DNA from: Datura wrightii | Lineage: Eukaryota > Streptophyta > Magnoliopsida > Solanales > Solanaceae | Direction: 5' to 3' | DNA: 64,000 bases | Assembly (NCBI GenBank): GCA_035772735.1 | Contig: JASDFA010000018.1 | Coordinates: forward strand, 63,828,001 to 63,892,000 | In this document: one piece after another, positions 57,008 through 64,000 of the stretch | Position numbering within the stretch: the first letter of the stretch is position 1 | Layout: every line of letters begins with the position of its first letter | Notes under the pieces: model-generated | The model's database searches: none | What the model was told of the DNA's origin: nothing | Seen by the model: only the letters and a program-made list of their open reading frames with translations | Made by a program: the position numbers and the translations under genes

Positions 57008-57500
57008 TCGGTAGAGAATAAGAGTGGGTATTTGGCCCTCATATCTGCTTTGGCCTCCCACGTAGCTCCTTCAACTTGATGATTCCTCCATAAAACCTTG
57101 ACTGAAGCTATTTCCTTATTCCTCAATCTACGAACCTATCAGTCTAGGATTTGAACTGGTACCTCCTCATAGGTGAGGCTATCCTTGACTTCCACATTAT
57201 CCAATGGCACCACAGAGGTTGGATCTCCAATACACTTTTTCAAAAGTGATACATGGAAAACTGGATGTACAACTGCCAGTTCTGAAGGTAACTCTAGCTC
57301 ATAAGCTACCTTGCCGATACGCCTCAAAATCCTATAAGGTCCCACATACCTTGAGCTGAGCTTCCCCTTCTTTCTAAACCTCATCACCTCTTTCATGGGT
57401 GAAATTTTGAAGTACACCCAATCATCAACTGCAAACAACAACTCTCTTCTCCGCACATCCGCATAAGATTTCTGGCAGCTCTGAGTTGTTTTTAACCTTT
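57008..57500 (-). pseudogene. K integrase C-terminus and chromodomain-like tail
   Basis: Frame 57456-57139 is open for 105 codons: ELLFAVDDWVYFKISPMKEV, SRYVGPYRILRRIGKVAYEL, HPVFHVSLLKKCIGDPTSVV and DSLTYEEVPVQILD. The tail 57138-57008 at DNA level continues the chromodomain-like segment to the purine-rich end. It is close to the D copy residue for residue and better kept. Confidence 0.83.
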
Positions 57501-58370
57501 CTCAAATGAGCTGAACTTTCTGCATTGCCTCATGAACCGAGTCTGGCCCTATCAAAGTAGCTTCACCAACTTCAAACCATCCTATAGGAGATATACATCT
57601 CCTACCATACAATGCCTCAAATGGGGCCATCTGAATGCTGGAATGGTAGCTTTTGTTGTATGCAAATTTGATAAGAGGCAGGTGGTCATCCCAATTACCC
57701 TTAAATCAATTGCAGACGCTCTTAGCATATCCTCTAAAGTCTGAATAGTCTGCTCAGCTTGCCCATCTATCTACGGGTGAAAAGCTGTACTGAGCTTTAC
57801 CTGAGTGCCAAGTCCATTCTAAAAAGACTTCCAGAAATGGGAGGTGAACTGGGTACCCCTGTCTGAAATAATAGCTAATGGCACCCCACGAAGTCTAACC
57901 AACCCCTGAATATAAAGTTTAGCATAATCCTTAGCTGAATCTGTTGTTTTGACTGAGAGGAAATGTGCTAACTTAGTCATCCAGTCTACTACCATCCAGA
58001 TAGAGTCATGTTGCCAATGAGTTCGAGATAGACCCGTAATAAAGTCCATGTTTATTTCTTCACACTTTCATGTGGGTATACTGATATCCTGAGTTATACC
58101 TCCTGGTCTTTGGTGTTCTACTTTTACTTGTTGGCAGTTCGGGCACTTAGCTACAAATTCAGCAATATATCTTTTCATGCCATTCCACTAGTAGATATCC
58201 TGTAAATCATGATACATCTTAGTATCACCAGGGTGAATGGAATACCTTGAGCTGTGTGCCTCAGCCAAAATCTACTATCTTAACTCACCAACATCTGGCA
58301 GGCACAACCTTCTGTGATAACAGAGTACTCCATCTCCCCCTTGGGAGAAAGCCTCCACCTCTTTTCTGAG
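57501..58370 (-). pseudogene. K integrase
   Basis: Minus strand. CPNCQQVKVEH-type zinc residues are coded near 58130. MDFITGLSRTHWQHDSIWMV (catalytic D), LAIISDRGTQFTSHFWKSF (catalytic D) in frame 58049-57819, then STAFHP and D-GQAEQTIQTLE at 57800-57720 with stops. The remaining core end near 57600 reads FAYNKSYHSSIQMAPFEALY-like. Stops at about 58070, 57818 and 57770 inactivate it. Confidence 0.82.
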
Positions 58371-58519
58371 AACCGCTTCCTTGAGTTTAAGTAGAATTGG
58401 ATCTTCATCTTATCTGGACTTAACTTCAACTACCAAAGATAAATCTGACCCGCTTTGTACTACTACTCCACCTTCGGCTGAGTCTATCAGCTGCACCCCT
58501 AATGGGCTAGTCTGTGAAC

Positions 58520-58878
58520 ATCCTTTGCTAACACCATTTTCCTTCTTCTACATGAGCCACGCTGCCCATAGACATTCTACTTAGTGCATCAGCCACCATG
58601 TTGGCCTTACCCAGGTGGTATTGCATGCTCATGTCATAGTCTTTCAGAAGTTCCAACCACCTTCTCTGACGAAGATTTAGGTCCTTCTGCCTGAACACAT
58701 ACTGCAGACTCTTATGATCTGTAAATGCATCCACATGAGCTCCATATAAGTAGTGTTTCCATATTTTTAAAATGGATACCACTGCTGCTAACTCCAAGTC
58801 ACGTGTTGGATAGTTCTTCTCATGGACTTTGAGCTGTCTGGAGGCATATGCTATCACTTTGCCCTGCTGCATCAAAAC
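58520..58878 (-). pseudogene. K RNase H, open
   Basis: Frame 58875-58528: QQGKVIAYASRQLKVHEKNY, TRDLELAAVVSILKIWKHYL (catalytic E), FTDHKSLQYVFRQKDLNLRQ (catalytic D) and KANMVADALSRMSMGS. The first catalytic D (YCDAS) lies in the preceding frame, 59448-58879. A single TGA at 58876-58878 separates them. Confidence 0.85.
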
Positions 58879-59725
58879 TCAACCAAGTTCAACTATGGAG
58901 GCGTCACAATATACAACCAACCCATCTGTTCCTTCTGGCAGGGTCAAAACAGGAGTGGTAGTGAGTTGAGTCTTTAACTCTTGAAAACACTTCTCACACT
59001 CATCCGACCACTGGAATTTTAACTTCTTCTGGGTTAGCTTGGTCAGAGGAGATGCTACAGTGGAGAAACCTTCCACAAACCGTCGGTAATAACCTGCTAA
59101 GCCTAGAAAACTCCTGATTTTAGTCGGGGAGATAGGTTTGTGCCAATCCCTCGCTGCTGCTATCTTATGAGGATTTACTTGTATCCCTTCACCTGAGACC
59201 ACATGACCCAAGAAGGTCACAGAATTCAACCAGAATTCATACTTACTAAACTTGGCGAATAACTGGCGATCTCTGAGAGTCTGCAACTCTAACCTTAGGT
59301 GATTGGCATGCTCCTCCTCATTTCTAGAGTACACCAGAATGTCGTCGATAAATACAATGACGAACATATCCAAGTACTGCTTGAAGACCCTATCCATCAA
59401 ATCCATGAAGGCTGCTGGGGCGTTTGTTAACCCAAAGGACATCACCACAAACTCGTAGTGACCATATCGATTTTTGAATGCTGTCTTCGGTATGTAACAC
59501 TCTCTGACCCTTAACTAATGGTATCCTGACCTGAGATCGATCTTGGAGAAACAACTAGCTCACTGAAGCTGGTAAAAAAAGTCATCAATTCTAGGTAAGG
59601 GATATCTGTTCTAAACTGTGACTTTGTTTAGTTGACGGTAATCTATGACATTCTGAGGGTACCGTCTTTCTTATGCACAAATAGCACTGGAGCACCCCAG
59701 GGAGAGATGCTGGGTCGCATAAAAC
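58879..59725 (-). pseudogene. K reverse transcriptase, N-terminus removed by C
   Basis: Frame 59448-58879 is open for 189 codons: VMSFGLTNAPAAFMDLMDRV, VIVFIDDILVYSRNEEEHAN (FIDD box intact), FSKYEFWLNSVTFLGHVVSG, IRSFLGLAGYYRRFVEGFST, and VVYCDASIVELG. Upstream pieces SPWGAPVLFVHKKDGTLRM and SKIDLRSGYH are readable with stops and shifts between 59449 and 59725. The frame ends where the C LTR begins. Confidence 0.87.
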
Positions 59726-61149
59726 TGATCTTGGGAAAATTTATATGCCCAAGTGATACCCAAATGTGTCATTTTAGCCTTGTTTATCTATCAATATTAA
59801 TACATTCTCATGTGATTGGTAATAAAATGTGAATTTATACTAACCAACATGATTAGCATTGTTTTGTAGGTAAAATGTAAGTTTGGGAAGCTAAAATGCA
59901 TGTTGGAATAGATCGGGGTTGGACTCGGATGTGAGCAAAGGACAAGGCGTTGGAAGGTACAAAATAAAGAGGCTCCACGATGGAGCCGTGTCACGCTGCC
60001 ATCGCGGAGGCATTCTGCCTGGATAGGGAATTTTTGCCCAATTTCCAGTGAGGGTTCGCGTTGGGTCCGTGGCACGGTGGCCTAGCTCCGCGTTGCACGT
60101 CGTGCCACATTGAGCCTGATTACCTGGACCCCCAACTTCCAGTGAGGGTCCGCGTCGGTGGCGTGTCACGGAGGCAGTGCTCCGTGATGCACTCCGTGAC
60201 ACGTTGCTTGTTTTTCCGGGAAAAATTCCCACTAGTATAAATAGAACACTTAGGTTCATTTTTCAATATTCTGACTTGGTGGAGCAAGAACGTGGGTTAC
60301 AGGCAGTTGAGGGGACGAAATTATCAGGGTTTTTCTCTTTCTTTCTCCTTAAATTCAATTACTTGTATGTTTAACACTCATTTGACGATGTTTAATCCAC
60401 AAATGAGTGGCTAATTCCTCTTCTTGCTGAGGTTAAGAACACTTGTAATGAAATGTGATTATTGATTCTTTGGTTTTTCATTTTTTCTTCCATGGTTGTT
60501 CTACTGATTCTTGTTCTTACTGCATTAATATGTGGCCTACGTTAATGTATATCTAAAAAGTCCGGTTTCACTCGAGAGAGCAAGAAATTGGAAAGTTGTG
60601 AATTAATAGGATATGATCCTTTCTTAGTTTGGGAAAATTGAGAATTGATTTACCTTCAAAATAGAAATATACCTGAAAGTCATATTAGTCAATTTAGGAA
60701 CCGGGTTTGTATGGCTAGAACATGAATTTTCGTTTAATCAGAGAAATGTAGGTGGACGGTTCATGCTTCTTAAGTTGGGTTAAGTACGAGAGTTTTAATC
60801 CATTGGCAGTAGTTCTTGACTAGCAACCGGAGGAAAAGACTAACCGAATGATATTGATAATTGATTTCTTTACATGTTCATTTAACCTCAGCATGCTCAC
60901 ATTCATAGTTCAGACTCACATTAGATAATTGTTTTAGATTTAGCATAAAAATTAGAATCCAAAAATATCAAACTCTTGGTTACACTGTTGTCTTCATTGT
61001 TAAACTGAAAATATAGTAACACTTGATTAATTGTTACCTTATCCCAGTCCCTGTGGGATCGATACTTGGCTTACTTGAGCCACTTTACTACTTGTTCGAC
61101 CACGTGCACTTGCGTGTAGTTATATACCCATATAACAAACGATTGAACA
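59726..61149 (+). repeat. 5' LTR of element C
   Basis: It runs TGATCTTGGG to GATTGAACA. The 5' inverted repeat has arms CTTGGG (59730-59735) and CCCAAG (59748-59753). CGTGNCACG copies lie at 59987, 60068, 60162 and 60195. It is related to the B LTR over most of its length, with a variable 3' end (TATATACCCATATAAC in place of CACCACAGCACC). Minus-strand frames 59797-60259 over the repeats are not genes. Confidence 0.9.
60236..60244 (+). promoter_or_regulatory. TATA box in C 5' LTR
   Basis: TATAAATAG, 33 bases after the last CGTGNCACG copy, in the same context as in B. Confidence 0.7.
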
Positions 61150-61155
61150 AGTTTT

Positions 61156-61173
61156 TGGCGCCGTAGCCAGGGA
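61156..61173 (+). other. Primer binding site of C, tRNA-Asp type
   Basis: TGGCGCCGTAGCCAGGGA, two mismatches to the tRNA-Asp 3' complement, six bases after the LTR. Confidence 0.8.
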
Positions 61174-61282
61174 CTAGCAATTGGTGAAATTTTCTTAAGA
61201 GTTAATTTACTATATTTTTATTTTCTTAGTGTTGACAACTTGGTCTTAGCCTGTATTTTGCAGATTTAATCTCTGTTGAACA

Positions 61283-62880
61283 CTGGCAAGAGACAAGGAG
61301 TTGGAGGACTCGTATTTAGAGCCAGAAAGATTATTTCATCGTCAGCGGAGAGAAGCTCTAGAAAGAAAGCTGCAGTTGCTCAGACAAACATTCATGGAGC
61401 AACAACAGAATCCACCAGTAGTACGGGCAATGTTAGTGACCGAAGAAGTAGCAGCTCAGCCGGTTCGCGAGGTGGCAATCCCACATGCTAATAATGTCAC
61501 ATCTAGCATCCGCAAACCTGAGCCAGGAGGGAGGTTCGAGCTTAAACAAAATATGGTGCAATTGCTGCACACTAGTGGGCAGTTTACAGGTCTCCCTTAT
61601 GAAGATCCACAACAGCATCTCCAAAATTTCTTGGAGATAAGTGACACTTACATCCCCGCTGGAGTGTCATCAGATTATGTCCGGCTTACATTGTTCCCAT
61701 TTTCACTATTGGGAGAAGCCAAGAGGTGGTTGAAAGCTGAGCCACCTAATTCTATTTCTACATGGGATGATCTTGCAAGGAAATTCTTGATATGATTTTT
61801 CCCTCCGGTAAAACAGCAAGACTTAGAAGTCAAATTCTAAGTTTCAAACAGAGAGAATCTATATCAGGCTTGTGAGAGATTCAAGTCCATGTTGCGGGAT
61901 TGTCCTCATCATCATCAATCCAATGATGTGCTGGTGCACACTTTTATAGAGGGTTTGGAACCCCATACAAAAATATTGCTAGACTCAGCAGCTAGGGGAC
62001 AAGCGCTGGAGAAAACTTATGAGGAGCTACATACCTTGTTGAACCGTATTTCGCAGGGCAATCCGGAGTGGAATGCTGATTCATCAAGAGGAGGGACAAG
62101 GAAAGCAGCAGGAGTTCTAGAAGTGGATGGTTTTACAGCTATTGCTGCATAGATAGCTGCCTTACAGAATCAACTCAACACCCACTTCAGTAACATGACA
62201 ATGAACCAACCTCAAGCCCCAGTGAATGCAGTGCAGCAGATTTGGTGTGAAGTGTGCGGGAGCAGTGAGCACTTAGCTGAGTGTTGTGGAGCAAATCCGG
62301 ACTCGGTGAACTTTGTGGGAAATGTACAAAGAAACAACCACCAATAGTATGGCAACAACTACAATTCCAATTGGAGGAATCATCCAAATTTCTCCTCGGG
62401 TAGCAACAACCATCACGGCAAAGTTCGAGTCAGGGTGTGCAAAGGAACCAAGGAGGGCAGCAGAATTATCAAGCACAATTTAGAAACAACAATGCACCTC
62501 CTCCACCACCATCACCCAGCATTGAGGAGATGTTCAAGACGATGATAGCTAACCAAGCTCAATTGCAGGCTGACTATGTGAAATTGGCAGCCGAGGTGAA
62601 AAACAACCAGTTAGCTACCAAGGCACTTGAATATCAATTTGGGCAATTTGCTGGAGCCCAAAATACCAGGCCTAGAGGAGGACTTCCGAGTGAAACAGAT
62701 CCCAACCCCAAGCAAGTGAATGCGGTGACCACAAGGAGTGGTTTGCAGCTGAAAGAGGTGGAACCAGAAAGACCACCTCAACAATCGGGAGCAGCAGAAG
62801 TCGAGAGGGAGCATAGTGATGAGAGGGGGAAGAATAAGGAAGCTGAATCAGAAAGACCACCACCCCCGTTCCCTCAATGA
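61283..62880 (+). pseudogene. C gag
   Basis: The conserved N-terminus starts at CTG 61283 (LARDKELEDSYLEPERL). The first in-frame ATG is 61394, inside the conserved part. The core matches B: DPQQHLQNFLEISDTYIPAG, LFPFSLLGEAKRWLKAEPP, LARKFLI with TGA at 61793. A frameshift near 61850 follows, then LRDCPHHHQSNDVLVHTFIE. TAG 62150, TAG 62345 and a frameshift near 62410 follow. The zinc knuckle CEVCGSNEHLAEC is intact. The linker 62437-62880 reads PPPPPSPSIEEMFKTM and GGLPSETDPNPKQVN, ending PPPPFPQ with TGA 62878. At all four stops B has R or Q. Confidence 0.87.
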
Positions 62881-63672
62881 TTAAAGAAACACAAGAAGGA
62901 GGCGTGTTTCAAGAAATTCATGGAGGTGCTAAAACAGGTACATATTAACTTACCTCTTGTTGATGTTTTGCAGGGAGTGCCAAAGTATGCCAAGTATATA
63001 AAGGACATCGTGGCAAACAAAAGTCGGTTGACTGAGTATGCTACGGTGGCTCTTACGGAGGAGTGCACTTCCCGGATACAAAAACGACTGCCCACAAAGC
63101 TCAAAGATCCTGGGAGCTTTACTATACAGATTACTATTGGGCAGAGTATCCGAGCTCGTGGATTATGTGATTTGGGAGCGAGCATTAATTTGATGCCGTC
63201 ATCGGTATTCAAAAAGTTAGGTCTAGGAAGTCCTAGACCCACAAGAGTGATCTTGCAATTGGCGGATCGGTCCTTAGCCAGACCTGATGGCATTGTGGAG
63301 GACGTTCTGGTGCAAGTTGGCTCCCTGATCTTCCCGGTAGATTTCGTCGTGCTGGATTTTGAGCCAGACGCGGAAGTCCCATTTATTTTGGGACATCCTT
63401 TCTTGGCGGCTGGGAAAGCGCTGATTGATGTAGCTGCAAGGCAGCTAACCATGCGAGCACACGACAAGGTGGAAGTGTTCGATGTGTACAAGGCCTCCAA
63501 GCTCCCGACTATGTACGAAGAACTCTTGGTGATCAATGTGATTGATCGAGTTGATAATGCGCGGATAAAGGATTCTCGAGAGTTAGTGGGAAAACCACCT
63601 GAACGATGTAAGCACTACTGGGGGGAGGACGGTGGTCGAGAGAAAACGTCCATCACCCTAGAGGACAACTGA
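62881..63672 (+). CDS. C aspartic protease fused to integrase C-terminal tail
   Basis: The frame is open from 62881 to TGA 63670-63672. It would be part of a gag-protease polyprotein. The first ATG is 62920. Motifs: LVDVLQGVPKYAKYIKDIVA, LCDLGASINLMPSSVF (active-site D near 63170), PRPTRVILQLADRSLARPDG and VPFILGHPFLAAGKALIDVA. After TMYEELLVINVIDR the sequence leaves the protease-RT linker and ends KHYWGEDGGREKTSITLEDN, which matches the last residues of B integrase. RT, RNase H and nearly all integrase are therefore deleted, and the joint is in frame. The protease has all visible active-site features and is intact, unlike B's. Confidence 0.8.
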   Translation, partial: LKKHKKEACFKKFMEVLKQVHINLPLVDVLQGVPKYAKYIKDIVANKSRLTEYATVALTEECTSRIQKRLPTKLKDPGSFTIQITIGQSIRARGLCDLGASINLMPSSVFKKLGLGSPRPTRVILQLADRSLARPDGIVEDVLVQVGSLIFPVDFVVLDFEPDAEVPFILGHPFLAAGKALIDVAARQLTMRAHDKVEVFDVYKASKLPTMYEELLVINVIDRVDNARIKDSRELVGKPPERCKHYWGEDGGREKTSITLEDN

Positions 63673-63711
63673 GCTAAATGACGTTGAGCTGCGACGGTAA
63701 ACCAGGCGCTG

Positions 63712-63729
63712 CACGGGAGGCAACCCGTG
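63712..63729 (+). ncRNA. Post-ORF hairpin, C copy
   Basis: CACGGG, loop AGGCAA, CCCGTG: six perfect pairs, 39 bases after the stop. It is preceded by AGGCGCTG as in A. B and A have other stems around the same loop. Confidence 0.7.
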
Positions 63730-64000
63730 AAATTTTTCTTTGTAAAGTGTGAATAGATTTTTTTATTTATTTTTATTCATTTTCTTATATTTTCTTGATT
63801 AACAACAATATTTTTAGTTTTTATTTTTGTTTTTATTTTTATTTTGAGTGAAACCTATAATTCTAACCAATTTCTTGTAGTAGAATGAATTTCAGGTCTA
63901 ACGGAGGGAAAATATATAAGGAATCGCAAAGGAAAATTTGAGGTATGAAAATCAAGAAAAAGTGGCAAAACAGTGAGCTAGGGCGATAGCTCCGTGTCAC
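63730..64000 (+). other. C spacer after the main ORF
   Basis: Very T-rich to about 63845, then mixed. No gene seen. It ends in GCGATAGCTCCGTGTCAC, the beginning of a repeat block like that at 8455-8760 of B. Confidence 0.5.

Larger units (their letters stand above)
54338..59725 (-). mobile_element. Ty3/gypsy chromovirus K (-), same family as D, cut by C
   Basis: It has 3' LTR 54338-56745, polypurine tract 56746-56760, then on the minus strand chromodomain, integrase, RNase H and most of RT. At 59725 the RT is interrupted by element C within the GFIRPSISPWGAP motif. LTR and purine tract closely resemble those of D, which lies in the opposite orientation. Confidence 0.88.
59726..64000 (+). mobile_element. 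Element C, Athila relative lacking RT and integrase, 3' end outside window
   Basis: It has a 5' LTR of 1424 bases, a tRNA-Asp primer site, gag and protease, and then directly the last residues of integrase and the post-pol hairpin. It is close to B in LTR and protein but in opposite orientation. Left flank AAAAC at 59721-59725 is one likely duplication copy. A CGTGTCAC word starts again at 63993, as in B upstream of the third ORF, so a third ORF may follow outside the window. Confidence 0.88.

Noticed and set aside
62874..63536. Minus-strand open frame of 220 codons
   Set aside because: It is antisense to the intact protease frame of C, which has clear motifs.
1..64000. Host gene, organelle insert or viral integration
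   Set aside because: No exon-intron gene, plastid, mitochondrial or viral coding was recognised. All coding resembles retrotransposon or Helitron proteins.

Overview
The window is plant nuclear DNA made entirely of nested LTR retrotransposons plus one Helitron remnant. I see no host gene, rRNA, tRNA gene or CRISPR array. The element types (Athila-like Ty3/gypsy with a tRNA-Asp primer site, Tekay/Del-like chromoviruses with an initiator-Met primer site, Tork-like Ty1/copia) point to a eudicot. Their general look suggests Solanaceae, but that is an inference I could not test. Almost every open frame is a decayed gag-pol piece, typical of heterochromatin.

Layout, nest 1. A Copia element (L, +) runs from before base 1 to about 45618. 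It is split by a Tekay-like element (D, +, 161-30283, flanks gcctg/acctg). D is split in gag by an Athila-like element (B, -, 3224-23674, 5-bp duplication gacat). B is split in its 5' LTR by a gag-protease-only Athila relative (A, +, 15840-23452, duplication ctttt). L is split again in its RT/RNase H region by a probable solo LTR (E, 33162-43953, ctggg/ctagg), which holds a second Tekay-like element (F, +, about 34443-43844). L itself seems to sit inside another Copia remnant (G, 45619-48400), which abuts a Helitron Rep fragment (H, 48401-49245).

Layout, nest 2. A Copia 5' end (I, +, 49310-51093) is cut by a Tekay-like element (J, -, from 51094), which is cut by another (K, -, from 54338, same family as D). 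K is cut in its RT by an Athila relative (C, +, 59726 to the window end).

How the parts work together. B has gag, protease, RT, RNase H and integrase, all broken, plus a long third ORF downstream of pol with a 'putative plant transposon protein' type domain. A and C keep LTRs, primer site and gag-protease but have no RT, RNase H or integrase, so they look like non-autonomous partners that would need an enzyme-coding relative such as an intact B-type element. A, B and C share features that look functional and poorly explained: a short hairpin just after the main ORF whose stem varies by compensatory changes, an inverted repeat at the LTR start that also covaries, iterated copies of the polypurine tract that bracket the third ORF, arrays of CGTGNCACG in the LTRs and 5' of the third ORF, and a CTG in good initiation context where the conserved Gag N-terminus begins.

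Limits. Boundaries with TG/CA ends and target duplications are firm. Domain limits inside decayed pol regions are approximate, and family names come from remembered motifs, not a search.
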